The notes under the pieces were generated by a model that made no database searches, was not told where the DNA came from, and was given only the letters and a program-made list of their open reading frames with translations. A DNA stretch of 64,000 nucleotides, taken from Stenotrophomonas sp. 57 (GTDB lineage: Bacteria > Pseudomonadota > Gammaproteobacteria > Xanthomonadales > Xanthomonadaceae). This document shows positions 53,642 through 62,522 of this stretch, piece by piece (within the stretch, counting starts at the first letter, position 1; every line of letters begins with the position of its first letter). Location of the stretch: assembly GCF_030291075.1 (NCBI RefSeq), contig NZ_CP127407.1:3470001-3534000 (forward strand). Direction: 5' to 3'. The position numbers were made by a program, and so were the translations under genes.

Positions 53642-53671
53642 GTAATCGACGGTTTGATTACGCGCGTAATC
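53642..53671. promoter_or_regulatory. Operator dyads of the BlaI-type repressor
   Basis: GATTACGCGCGTAATC (53656-53671) is a perfect 16-bp palindrome. A third half-site, GTAATCGAC, lies at 53642-53650, so GTAATC occurs in a spaced array. The site is 12 to 41 bases upstream of the blaI-like ATG (53630), the position expected for autorepression. It lies in the gap to the divergent flavin reductase gene and may touch that promoter too. Confidence 0.78.
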
Positions 53672-53748
53672 GACATTCCTGTCAAGCCCCTCGACTCGCG
53701 GTTCATCCCGGCTGCGCCAGCATCGGTTCCTCCCGCCCCAGGCTTCGG

Positions 53749-54306
53749 ATGAAAGCACTGCCCAAGAAGGACTTCCCGGTCGAGCAGGCCCGCCGCTTCC
53801 TCGAACCCGGCCCGATCGTGCTGGTCAGCACCGCCTGGCGCGGCCAGCGCAACCTGATGACGATGGGCTGGCACATGGTGATGGGCTTCTCGCCCTCACT
53901 GGTCGCAACCTACCTGTGGAATGAGAACCACAGCCATGCACTGGCCGTCGGCAGCGGCGAGTGCGTGATCAACGTACCCGGCGTGGAGCTGCTCGATACC
54001 GTGGTGGACATCGGCAACTGCAGTGGTCGCGAGGTCGACAAGTTCGCCCGGTTCGGGCTTGACGCGCTGCCCGCACGCGAGGTCGGCGCACCACTGGTCG
54101 GGCAATGTCACTCGAACTTCGAATGCCGGTTGTACGACGACAGCCAGGTGGCATCGAACAACCTGTTCATATGGGAAATCGTGCACGCACACGTAGCGCC
54201 ACGGCCGAAGCTGCCGCGCACGGTGCACTACCGCGGCGATGGGCAGTTCATGGTGGCCGGCGCCGAAGTCTCGCGTCGACGGCGGTTCAAGCCCGACATG
54301 CTGTAA
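53749..54306 (+). CDS. Flavin reductase-like (flavoredoxin family) protein
   Basis: The protein has 185 residues with an FMN-binding split-barrel pattern: GPIVLVSTAWRGQRNLMTMG, MGFSPSLVATYLW, the family block SGECVINVP and a C-terminal barrel with HVAPRPKLPRTVHYRGDG. Relatives reduce or carry FMN. It is divergent from the blaI-type operon and 34 bases upstream of the CoA-transferase gene. Confidence 0.85.
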   Translation: MKALPKKDFPVEQARRFLEPGPIVLVSTAWRGQRNLMTMGWHMVMGFSPSLVATYLWNENHSHALAVGSGECVINVPGVELLDTVVDIGNCSGREVDKFARFGLDALPAREVGAPLVGQCHSNFECRLYDDSQVASNNLFIWEIVHAHVAPRPKLPRTVHYRGDGQFMVAGAEVSRRRRFKPDML

Positions 54307-54340
54307 TGCCAGCACTCCCCCACACGCAGGACCGCCCCGC

Positions 54341-56293
54341 ATGACCGAACACCTCACCGACCTGGACGCCGCTGTCGACTGGTTGTTTGCGCGCGTGGAC
54401 GGGCCGTTGCGGATCGGGGCACCGCTGGCGCTGGGCAAGCCGCACCGGCTGCTCAATGCCCTGTACGCGCGCGTCGAGCACGACCCGTCGCGGCCGTTGC
54501 AGCTCTACACCGCGCTGTCGCTGAACCCGCCCAAGGCGCGTGGCAACGGCCTGGAAGCGCGCTTCATGGCACCGTTCGCGCAGCGCCACTTCGGCGACGA
54601 TTTCCCGCGCCTGGCCTATGCCGATGCGATCGCACGCGACGCGCTACCGGCACATGTGCAGGTGGAAGAGTTCTACATGCAGTCCGGCGCTCTGCTCGGT
54701 TCGCGCCAGGCGCAGTCCAGCTATACCAGCCTGAACTACACCCATGCCGCCGATGCGGTCGCCCAGCGCGCGCCGCAGGTGATCGTGCAGAAGGTGGCGA
54801 TGCGGCCGGATGATCGCCGGCTGTCGCTGTCGTGCAACAACGACATCACCCAGGACACGCTCGATGCCATCGCAGCGCGTGGCCTGCCGCGGCCCCTGCT
54901 GATCGCCGAGATCGACCCACAGCTGCCCTACCTGGGTGGCTCGGCCACGGTCGATGTGTCGTTCTTCGATCTGGTGATCACTCCGCAACCGCCGTACCCG
55001 GCACTGTTCGGCCTGCCGCGGCAGCCGGTCGGCGATGCCGACTACGCCATCGGCCTGTATGCCAGCACCCTGGTCCGCGACGGCGGCACCCTGCAGATCG
55101 GCATCGGCACGCTGGCCGATGCGCTCAGCCATGCGCTGGTGCTGCGCCACACCGACAACGCGCGCTACCGCCGCGTGCTGCACGCGCTGGATCCGCAGCT
55201 GGCCAGCCACCCACTGGTGAAGGAAATCGGCGGGCTGGATCCGTTCGAGGTCGGCCTGTACGGCTGCAGCGAAATGCTCAACGAGGGCTTCCGCCGGCTG
55301 GTGCAGACTGGGGTGATCAAGCGCAAGGTGCACGACGACCTGGCGCTGATGCAGCGCATCGAGAACGGCAGCACGCTGTCCATCGACCACGCCACCCTGG
55401 CCGCCGAGGGCGAGTACCTGCACGGCGCGTTCTACCTGGGCTCCCCGGAGTTCTACGAGTGGCTGCGCACGCTGCCGGAAGACGAATGCCGTGCGATCGG
55501 CATGCGCCGCATCAGCGAGATCAACCAGCTGTACGGTGGCAACGAGACGCTGGAACGCCTGCAGCGCCGGCACGCGCGCTTCTTCAATTCCTGCATGATG
55601 GCCACCGCGCTGGGCGCGGCGGTGTCGGATGCGCTGGACGATGGCCGCGTGGTGTCCGGCGTGGGTGGCCAGTACAACTTCGTGGCGATGGCACATGCCC
55701 TGCCGGAAGCGCGCAGCGTGCTGATGTTCCGCGCCGCGCGCGATGACAAGGGGCGCCGCGAATCCAACGTGCGCTGGAACTACGGGCACACCACCATCCC
55801 ACGCCACCTGCGCGACATCTACCTCAACGAGTACGGCATCGCCGATCTGCGCGGGCTGACCGACGAGGACTGCGTGCAGGCGATGACCGCGATCGCCGAA
55901 GCCCCGTTCCAGGGTGGCCTGCTGCAGCAGGCGCAGGCCGCGCGCAAGCTTCTGGCGGTGTCCCAGCCGGACCCGCAGCGCCTCCAGCGCAATACGCCGC
56001 AGGCATTGGCCGCGGCACTGGCCCCGTTCCGCGCCGATGGCAGCCTGCCGGACTACCCGCTCGGCAGCGACTTCAACGAGATCGAGCAGGTACTGGTGAA
56101 GGCACTGGGCTGGCTGAAGGCCAACACGCAGACCCGGGGCGACAAGCTGCGCACGGTCTGGGCCGCGCTGCGACAACCGGCCGGCGACGGCGATGCGGTG
56201 TACCTGCAGCGCATGGGCCTGCAGGCGCCCAAGGATTTCGCAGAGCGCCTGGATGCGCGCCTGCTGCGCCTGGCGTTGGCGCGTACCAGCTGA
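54341..56293 (+). CDS. Acetyl-CoA hydrolase/transferase family protein
   Basis: The protein has 650 residues, longer than the usual 500-residue acetyl-CoA hydrolases because of an N-terminal extension and a longer C-terminal helical end. The family core includes GTLQIGIGTLADALSHALVL, GCSEMLNEGFRRL and VSGVGGQYNFVAMAHALPEA near the glutamate and glycine loops that bind CoA. It should move CoA between acetate or short acids, or hydrolyse acetyl-CoA. No partner pathway gene lies beside it. Confidence 0.87.
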   Translation: MTEHLTDLDAAVDWLFARVDGPLRIGAPLALGKPHRLLNALYARVEHDPSRPLQLYTALSLNPPKARGNGLEARFMAPFAQRHFGDDFPRLAYADAIARDALPAHVQVEEFYMQSGALLGSRQAQSSYTSLNYTHAADAVAQRAPQVIVQKVAMRPDDRRLSLSCNNDITQDTLDAIAARGLPRPLLIAEIDPQLPYLGGSATVDVSFFDLVITPQPPYPALFGLPRQPVGDADYAIGLYASTLVRDGGTLQIGIGTLADALSHALVLRHTDNARYRRVLHALDPQLASHPLVKEIGGLDPFEVGLYGCSEMLNEGFRRLVQTGVIKRKVHDDLALMQRIENGSTLSIDHATLAAEGEYLHGAFYLGSPEFYEWLRTLPEDECRAIGMRRISEINQLYGGNETLERLQRRHARFFNSCMMATALGAAVSDALDDGRVVSGVGGQYNFVAMAHALPEARSVLMFRAARDDKGRRESNVRWNYGHTTIPRHLRDIYLNEYGIADLRGLTDEDCVQAMTAIAEAPFQGGLLQQAQAARKLLAVSQPDPQRLQRNTPQALAAALAPFRADGSLPDYPLGSDFNEIEQVLVKALGWLKANTQTRGDKLRTVWAALRQPAGDGDAVYLQRMGLQAPKDFAERLDARLLRLALARTS

Positions 56294-56329
56294 AACAGCT
56301 TCCGAGACGCGCCCGACGCACCGGCGCTC

Positions 56330-56352
56330 ATCCACGCATGGCGTGGATCTAC
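56330..56352. repeat. SMAG monomer overlapping the higA stop codon
   Basis: ATCCACGCATGGCGTGGATCTAC is a GTAG-headed hairpin when read on the minus strand. The TAG of its GTAG head supplies the stop codon of higA (56349-56351). Confidence 0.85.
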
Positions 56353-56654
56353 CGCTCCATCCTCACTGCATCCTCAAGGTACAGGCGGGCAATGGGTGGA
56401 TGCGCTCGATGCTCGACTTGCCACAGATCGTATGCCGCCTGCATCGCCAGCCACATGCGGGCATTGCCCAGACCCGCAAGCTCGAGGCGGAATGCCAGCT
56501 CCGCGGAGATGCCGGCGTGCCCGTTGATGATGGTCGACAGCTGTCCGCGGGAATAGCCAAGATGCTGCGCCAGCGCACTGATCGACATGCTGATCGCCGG
56601 CAGGATGTCTTCGCGCAGCGATTCTCCGGGGTGCGGCGGATCATGCAACGGCAT
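56349..56654 (-). CDS. higA: HigA-type antitoxin (HTH, XRE)
   Basis: The protein has 101 residues. After HPGESLREDILPAIS comes a helix-turn-helix (MSISALAQHLGYSRGQLSTI, NGHAGISAELAFRLELA), the HigA/VapI form in which DNA-binding and toxin-neutralising parts are joined. It follows higB by 11 bases. The reading frame ends within a SMAG element, so its last residues (VRMER) may be repeat-shaped. Confidence 0.92.
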   Translation of the reverse strand: MPLHDPPHPGESLREDILPAISMSISALAQHLGYSRGQLSTIINGHAGISAELAFRLELAGLGNARMWLAMQAAYDLWQVEHRAHPPIARLYLEDAVRMER

Positions 56655-56665
56655 CGAACGGCCTC

Positions 56666-56944
56666 CTAGTGGTAATCAAGGTAATCGACCAGTTCGACGT
56701 CCAGCCCGCGAAAGCGGAACACCAATCGCCAACTCGCCGAGACACTTACAGCCCAGTAGCCGCTGTAGCTTCCGCGCAGGGGGTGCAGGCGATTTCCGGG
56801 CAGCCCCATGTCTCCAGGCAGCCGGGCTTGATCCAACTGCAGAAGCAAACGCCGCAACCGAGCCACATGATCGGCACGAACTCCTGAAATATCGCCCCGC
56901 TCATAGAGCGCTTTCAGACCCTTATGCCTGAAGCTGACGATCAT
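56666..56944 (-). CDS. higB: HigB-type toxin (RelE superfamily mRNA interferase)
   Basis: The protein has 92 residues, matching HigB: SFRHKGLKALYERGDISGV, the middle helix with ARLRRLLLQLDQAR, GNRLHPLRGSYSGYWAVSVS and the terminal strand WRLVFRFRGLDVELVDYLDYH. RelE-type toxins cut mRNA on the ribosome. Toxin first, antitoxin second is the usual higBA order. An operator dyad sits 8 bases upstream of its start. Confidence 0.93.
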   Translation of the reverse strand: MIVSFRHKGLKALYERGDISGVRADHVARLRRLLLQLDQARLPGDMGLPGNRLHPLRGSYSGYWAVSVSASWRLVFRFRGLDVELVDYLDYH

Positions 56945-56952
56945 GCAGCATC

Positions 56953-56975
56953 AGTGTAAGGCAACACCTTACACT
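56953..56975. promoter_or_regulatory. higBA operator dyad
   Basis: AGTGTAAGG, spacer CAACA, CCTTACACT: 9-bp perfect arms directly upstream of the higB ATG (56944). The position and form match the autorepressor site of HigA/HigBA complexes. Confidence 0.8.
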
Positions 56976-57132
56976 CCGCAAATCCAGTACAGGTTTCTAC
57001 GCCGCGCTTCTTGACCATTTTTACTATAGAGGGTGCCTCGGCAGACTCTCCTTTTCGCAAGGAACGCAGGTCAGATGAAGAGGCCAACGCGACAGCGCCG
57101 CCGCCGGGCGGAACATGCCGTCCCCTTTCCTC

Positions 57133-57154
57133 GTCCACACATGGCGTGGATCTA
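57133..57154. repeat. SMAG-like monomer
   Basis: TCCACACATGGCGTGGATCTAC is a sister of the copy at 56330, here with CTAC at the right end. It lies between the higBA promoter and the tkt terminator; nothing else is seen in 56976-57165. Confidence 0.75.
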
Positions 57155-57167
57155 CCCAGGAAAACGA

Positions 57168-57193
57168 GAAAGGCCGGCTTGCGCCGGCCTTTC
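57168..57193 (-). terminator. Terminator downstream of tkt
   Basis: GAAAGGCCGGC pairs with GCCGGCCTTTC around a TTGC loop, and on the minus strand the stem is followed by TCGTTTTCC. It lies 24 bases after the tkt stop. Confidence 0.75.
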
Positions 57194-57216
57194 CCTTTTC
57201 TGCTTTGCGATGCTGC

Positions 57217-59214
57217 TTACAGCGCCTTGGCCGCTTCCACCACGTGGGCGGTGGTGATGCCGAAGTGCTTGTACAGCTGGTCGGCCGGGGCCGAAGCACC
57301 GAAGGTGTCGATGCCGATCACCGCGCCGTCCAGGCCGACGAACTGGCGCCAGAAACCGGTCACGCCGGCTTCCACCGCCACGCGCTTGCGCACGGCGTTG
57401 GGCAGCACCGATTCACGGTAGGCCGCATCCTGGCGCAGGAACACGTCGGTGGACGGCATCGAGACCACGCGGGTCTTGAGGCCGGCCGCATCCAGCTGGG
57501 CCTTGGCTTCGGTGGCCAGCGAGACTTCCGAACCGGTGGCGATCAGGATCACGTCCGGGGTACCGGCGGCATCGGCCAGCACATAGCCACCGCGCTCGAT
57601 CTGGGCGATCTGCTCGGCGTTGCGCGGCTGGTGCGGCAGGTTCTGGCGGCTGAACACCAGGCAGCTCGGGCCGTCCTGGCGGGTGATCGCGGCCTTCCAG
57701 CTCACTGCCGATTCAACGGCGTCGCACGGGCGCCACACGTCGTTGTTCGGGATGTAGCGCAGCGAGGCCAGGTGCTCCACCGGCTGGTGGGTCGGGCCGT
57801 CTTCGCCCAGGCCGATCGAGTCGTGGGTGTAGACGTGGATGGCATGGGCCGGGATCAGCGCGCTCATGCGCACGCCGTTGCGGGCGTAGTCGCTGAACAC
57901 CAGGAAGGTGGCGTCGAACGGAATGAAGCCACCGTGCAGGGCCAGGCCGTTGGCAATGGCGGTCATGCCGAACTCGCGCACGCCGTAGTACACGTAGTTG
58001 GCGTTGGCGTCGTCGCTGGCGACCGACGTGCTGCCCTTCCAGAGCGTCAGGTTGGAGTGCGCCAGGTCAGCCGAGCCGCCGACGATTTCCGGCAGCAGCG
58101 GGGCGTAGGCTTCGATGGCCAGCTGCGAGGCCTTGCGCGAGGCGATCGTCGGGCCTTCAGCGGCCACCTGGGCGATGTAGGCATCGGCCTTGGCCACGAA
58201 GTCGGCCGGCAGTTCGCCGTGCGAGCGACGGGTCAGTTCGGCCGCTTCGGCCGGGTACTGGCTGGCGTACTTGTCGAACAGCTGTTCCCACTCGGCCTGG
58301 CGCAGGGTGCCGGCGCCATTGGCGCGCCAGCCGTCGTAGATCGCCTGCGGGATCTCGAACGGACCGTATTCCCAGCCCAGCTGCTTGCGGGTGGCTTCCA
58401 GCTCGTCCTTGCCCAGCGGCGCGCCGTGGCTGGATTCCTTGCCCGCCTTGTTCGGCGAACCAAAACCAATGGTGGTGCGGCAGCAGATCAGGGTCGGCTT
58501 GTCGCTCTGCGACAGCGCGGCCTCGATGCCGGCCTTGATGCTTTCCGGATCATGGCCGTCGACGTCGCGGACCACGTTCCAGCCATAGGCTTCGAAACGC
58601 TCCGGGGTGTTGTCGGTGAACCAGCCCTCGACATTGCCGTCGATGGAGATGTGGTTGTTGTCCCAGAAGCAGACCAGCTTGTGCAGGCCCCAGGTGCCGG
58701 CCAGCGACGCGGCTTCATGCGACACGCCTTCCATCAGGCAGCCATCGCCCATGAACACCCAGGTGCGGTGGTCGACCACTTCCAGCTCCGGGCGGTTGAA
58801 GCGCTGTGCCAGCAGCTTCTCGGCCAGGGCGAAGCCCACGGCATTGGCGAAACCCTGGCCCAGCGGGCCGGTGGTGGTTTCCACGCCCGGGGTCTCGTGG
58901 CGTTCCGGGTGGCCGGCGGTGTGGCTGCCCAGCTGGCGGAACAGCTTCAGCTGCTCGATCGGCAGGTCGTAACCGCTCAGGTGCAGCAGCGCGTACTGCA
59001 GCATCGAACCGTGGCCGTTGGACAGCACGAAACGGTCGCGGTTGAACCAGTGCGGATTGCTCGGGTTATGGCGGAGGTAGTCGTTCCAGAGGACTTCGGC
59101 GATGTCGGCCATGCCCATGGGCATGCCGGGGTGGCCGGACTTTGCGGTTTCAACCGCATCGGCGGCAAGGAAGCGGATGGCGTTGGCCAACTGGCGACGG
59201 GTAGGCTGCGTCAT
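57217..59214 (-). CDS. tkt: Transketolase
   Basis: The protein has 665 residues, starting [20 protein letters not shown]. Thiamine diphosphate and metal motifs are in order: [52 protein letters not shown] and [14 protein letters not shown]. It moves two-carbon units between sugar phosphates in the pentose phosphate path and links to the gap/pgk/pyk/fba block. thiG earlier in the window supplies part of its cofactor. Confidence 0.97.
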   Translation of the reverse strand: MTQPTRRQLANAIRFLAADAVETAKSGHPGMPMGMADIAEVLWNDYLRHNPSNPHWFNRDRFVLSNGHGSMLQYALLHLSGYDLPIEQLKLFRQLGSHTAGHPERHETPGVETTTGPLGQGFANAVGFALAEKLLAQRFNRPELEVVDHRTWVFMGDGCLMEGVSHEAASLAGTWGLHKLVCFWDNNHISIDGNVEGWFTDNTPERFEAYGWNVVRDVDGHDPESIKAGIEAALSQSDKPTLICCRTTIGFGSPNKAGKESSHGAPLGKDELEATRKQLGWEYGPFEIPQAIYDGWRANGAGTLRQAEWEQLFDKYASQYPAEAAELTRRSHGELPADFVAKADAYIAQVAAEGPTIASRKASQLAIEAYAPLLPEIVGGSADLAHSNLTLWKGSTSVASDDANANYVYYGVREFGMTAIANGLALHGGFIPFDATFLVFSDYARNGVRMSALIPAHAIHVYTHDSIGLGEDGPTHQPVEHLASLRYIPNNDVWRPCDAVESAVSWKAAITRQDGPSCLVFSRQNLPHQPRNAEQIAQIERGGYVLADAAGTPDVILIATGSEVSLATEAKAQLDAAGLKTRVVSMPSTDVFLRQDAAYRESVLPNAVRKRVAVEAGVTGFWRQFVGLDGAVIGIDTFGASAPADQLYKHFGITTAHVVEAAKAL

Positions 59215-59361
59215 GGTTCTGTCGGAATCGGGAGGCGGCCGCGGACGTGCGGGCGGCCTATTGTCCCATAGTCGCCGGGCGGGGGGTCAGCCCACTCTGC
59301 CCGGTCGTGGCGGCCGCTGGACGGCAACGTGAGGATTTCCGCTCGATGCCGCATGTGAAAA

Positions 59362-59401
59362 GGGGTCGGAGCCCATTCCGTGCGGAATGGGATCCGACCC
59401 C
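59362..59401. repeat. GGGGTCAGA-type palindromic repeat
   Basis: GGGGTCGGAGCCCATTCCG and CGGAATGGGATCCGACCCC form a nearly perfect stem, 29 bases after the stop of the dicarboxylate symporter. Confidence 0.88.
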
Positions 59402-59429
59402 GATCGGGTCGCCAGCAGTGGCGCCCGGC

Positions 59430-60749
59430 TCAGTCCTGGTGCGGTGCCAGCGCCGGGCCGTCGTGCGGCTCGCCCTTGGCCACCAGGGTGGTCAGGGCCA
59501 GGTCGCCGGTCACGTTCAGTGCGGTACGGCACATGTCCAGGAAGTGGTTCACGCCCAGGATCAGGCCGATGCCCAGCGGGTTCACGCCCACCATGGCGCA
59601 GATCATCGCCACCACCGGCAGCGAGCCGGATGGCACGCCAGCGGTACCGATGCCACCGAGGATGCAGACCGCCATCACCATGAACTGCTGGCCGATGCTC
59701 AGGTCCACGCCGAAGAACTGGGCCAGGAAGATCACCGTCACGCCCTCGAACAGCGCGGTGCCGTTCTGGTTGGCGGTGGCGCCCACGGTCAGCACGAAGC
59801 GCGACACGCGCTGCGGCAGGCCCATCTGGTCGGCCACGCGCAACGCGGTCGGCAGGGTCGCGTTGCTGGAGGCGGTGGAGAACGCCATCACCGTCGCTTC
59901 CTGGGTATCGCGGAAGAACGACAGCGGCGAACGGCCGGACAGCCACACGGCGGTGCCGTAGGTCACGATCATGTGCAGGCCCAGCGCCAGCACCACCACG
60001 CCCACGTAGGCACCGAGGCGGATGATCAGCTCGAAGCCGAACAGTGCGGCCAGGTTGAACATGAAGCAGGCCACCGCGTACGGGGCCAGGCGGATGACCA
60101 GGTTGATCAGGGTCATCGAGATTTCGAACACGCCTTCGATGGCGCGACGCAGCGGGGCGACCTTCTCGTTGTCGGTCAGCACCATGCCGATACCGAACAT
60201 CAGCGCGAAGAACATCAGCGACAGGATCGCGCCGTTGTCCGACGCCGCCTGCAGCACGTTGCTCGGTACGATCGACAGCAGCATGTCCATGCCCTTCGGC
60301 GTGCCATGGATGCCAGCCACGATCTCCTTGCTGCGCTCGGCGTTCTCCGACAGCATCAGCGCCGCGGTCTGCGGGTCGACGCCCGCGCCGGGCTTGAGCA
60401 CGTTCACCAGCACCAGGCCGATGCCCACGGCGATGCCGGACAGCAGCACGGTGTAGGCCAGGGTCTTCCAGCCGATGCGGCCGAGGGCGCGGATGTCGCC
60501 CATCTCCGACACGCCCATGATCAGCGCCGAGAAGATCAGCGGCACGATCAGCATGAAGATCAGGTTGAGGAACAGGCCCGACGCCGGGGTGGTGACGTAG
60601 TCCATGACCCACTTGGCACCGGCCTGCAGACCATCGACGCTGCCGCCCAGGGCGTGCACGATCAGTCCCAGGACCAGGCCGATCGCAAAGCCGATGCCCA
60701 TCTTCCAATGCAGGGGCAACTTCTTCTTGTCGGCAGCAGCTGCTGTCAT
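59430..60749 (-). CDS. Dicarboxylate/amino acid:cation symporter (DAACS)
   Basis: The protein has 439 residues with eight helices and two hairpins. Signatures are SENAERSKEIVAGIHGTPKG, SLMFFALMFGIGMVLTDNEK, AFSTASSNATLPTALRVADQ (first hairpin, Ser-rich) and NQNGTALFEGVTVIFLAQ. The family brings in glutamate, aspartate or C4-dicarboxylates with Na+ or H+. Which of these it moves is not clear. It lies 57 bases downstream of batD on the same strand. Confidence 0.93.
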   Translation of the reverse strand: MTAAAADKKKLPLHWKMGIGFAIGLVLGLIVHALGGSVDGLQAGAKWVMDYVTTPASGLFLNLIFMLIVPLIFSALIMGVSEMGDIRALGRIGWKTLAYTVLLSGIAVGIGLVLVNVLKPGAGVDPQTAALMLSENAERSKEIVAGIHGTPKGMDMLLSIVPSNVLQAASDNGAILSLMFFALMFGIGMVLTDNEKVAPLRRAIEGVFEISMTLINLVIRLAPYAVACFMFNLAALFGFELIIRLGAYVGVVVLALGLHMIVTYGTAVWLSGRSPLSFFRDTQEATVMAFSTASSNATLPTALRVADQMGLPQRVSRFVLTVGATANQNGTALFEGVTVIFLAQFFGVDLSIGQQFMVMAVCILGGIGTAGVPSGSLPVVAMICAMVGVNPLGIGLILGVNHFLDMCRTALNVTGDLALTTLVAKGEPHDGPALAPHQD

Positions 60750-60806
60750 ACGCGGGTTTCCTCGAAAAATGAATGCACTCTAACAAAGCGCGCAAGCGAC
60801 GCCGGT

Positions 60807-62522
60807 TCAGGTTCGCCGCGGTGGATACAGCGGCGCCAGGCCAGTGTCGGCGGGGCCGGCAGCTGCCGACCAGTGCGGTCCGTCACGGAAGACCTCGCGC
60901 AGACGCGAACGCAGCGATGCCAGATCGCCCTGCCCGCCCCAGCGGGCCTGCTGCAGGTCCTGCAGCACCTGGCGCTGGGCCGGGTCATCCAACCGCGCGA
61001 TGACCTGCTCGATGCGCTCAACACCGGCCATCGCGCACAACTGCGCTTCTACCTGATCGAAGCCTTCGCCATCCAGTGCGCGGCGCAGGTCGGCCAGGCC
61101 GGCACGTCCGCTCGCCACAGTCGGCACAGCCGGCGTGCCTGCCACCGGCGCAGTTTCACGGGGGCGGCGGCCACGCTGCCAGCCCCACAGCAGGGTCAGC
61201 AGCCACAGCATCGCCAGGCCGATGGTGGCGCCCATCCATGGCCACGGACGCTCGGCCAGGCCGCTGGCGCGCGGATCGGTGGCCGCGATACGGCTGTCCT
61301 GGCCATCGCCCCCCGGCAGCGCGGCATCGGTGTCGATCGGCGGCAGCGGCGCAGGTGAAGCACTGCCGCCGCCATTACCGGCTGCGACGGCGAGTGTCAG
61401 GTCCGGCAGCTTCGCTTCCTGTGGCTTGCCCGCACGAACATCCCACCACGGCAGGCGCGGCCCCGGCACCACCAGCGAACCCGGCTGGCGCGGCACGATC
61501 GAATAACGGCGGGTGATCTTCAGCCGCGGCGTGCTGCCGTTGAAGGTCTCTTCGTACTGCGCCGGTTCGGCGAACACCTGTGCGGCGCTGCCGACGTCGG
61601 GCACCGGCAGGTCGGTGAACTGCGCGCGGGTCGCCCCTTCGGCAATCGCTTCGACCACCACATTGGCCGCTTCGCCCGTACGGGCGCTGGTCGGTGCACT
61701 GGTGTAGCGCAGCTGCAGGCCCTGCAACGGCAGCCACGGCTGCGGCGCCTGTGCCGGCTGTGCCTGTACCTGCAACGTGCGGTCGGCGCCGGTGGCATTC
61801 ATCCGCCCGTCGCCGCCGCCAAAGAAGTCGTCGAAGAAGCCACCGGCACTGCGCCCACTGAAACGCGCACCGGCCAGCCGAAGTGCACCGCTGCGCTCAG
61901 GAATCAGCAGGAAGCGCCGCTCGACCACGTTGTAGCGGCGGCCATTGACCTGCCGCACGTCGGTGCGGTCATCACCCACCCGCTGCAACGACGCACCGGC
62001 CGGGGTATCCAGCACCAGTTCACCCGACGCCAGCTGCGATGCGAAGTACAGCCGTACCACCACGCCCACGCTCTGCTGCACATAGGGCGTCTCATCGTCG
62101 ACAACGGTCTCGATGAAGGCCATCGCATTGCTGTCAGGGCCGGCGACGGCAGCGGCGTCCACCTGCAGGGTCAGCGGCGCGGTGCGCACACTGCCGACCT
62201 GCAGGCCAGGCACCACCAGCGCGCCGCTGCGTCGCGGCGTCAGCGCTACGCCATACAGATTGCGCTGCTGCATGCTGCCGTTGCTCCACTCCACCTGGCG
62301 GCTGCTGGTCTGCCCGCTGAGGTCGAAGTCGGTGCGCAGCGGCGTGAAGTCCGGCGCGCCCTGGTCGCTCTCGACATTGAGGGTGACCGTATCGCCCATC
62401 GCGATGCGGTCGCGGTCGAGCCAGGCGCGCGGTTGCGCCCAGGCCAGCAATGGCAGCCACAACAGCAGTGTTGCCAGCACCCGCCGTGGCCAGTGCCCGT
62501 GCATGTTGATCGCCCGCGTCAT
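60807..62522 (-). CDS. batD: BatD-like protein (aerotolerance operon)
   Basis: The protein has 571 residues: a signal peptide (ending AWA), tandem beta-sandwich domains (APDFTPLRTDFDLSGQTSSR and VTLNVESDQ), one transmembrane helix (WMGATIGLAMLWLLTLLWGW) and a cytosolic helical tail. This is the BatD (oxygen tolerance) form. Its ATG overlaps the stop of batB-batC by ATGA. The Bat proteins form an envelope complex, and the operon normally starts with a MoxR ATPase gene, which would be to the right of the window. Confidence 0.88.
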   Translation of the reverse strand: MTRAINMHGHWPRRVLATLLLWLPLLAWAQPRAWLDRDRIAMGDTVTLNVESDQGAPDFTPLRTDFDLSGQTSSRQVEWSNGSMQQRNLYGVALTPRRSGALVVPGLQVGSVRTAPLTLQVDAAAVAGPDSNAMAFIETVVDDETPYVQQSVGVVVRLYFASQLASGELVLDTPAGASLQRVGDDRTDVRQVNGRRYNVVERRFLLIPERSGALRLAGARFSGRSAGGFFDDFFGGGDGRMNATGADRTLQVQAQPAQAPQPWLPLQGLQLRYTSAPTSARTGEAANVVVEAIAEGATRAQFTDLPVPDVGSAAQVFAEPAQYEETFNGSTPRLKITRRYSIVPRQPGSLVVPGPRLPWWDVRAGKPQEAKLPDLTLAVAAGNGGGSASPAPLPPIDTDAALPGGDGQDSRIAATDPRASGLAERPWPWMGATIGLAMLWLLTLLWGWQRGRRPRETAPVAGTPAVPTVASGRAGLADLRRALDGEGFDQVEAQLCAMAGVERIEQVIARLDDPAQRQVLQDLQQARWGGQGDLASLRSRLREVFRDGPHWSAAAGPADTGLAPLYPPRRT

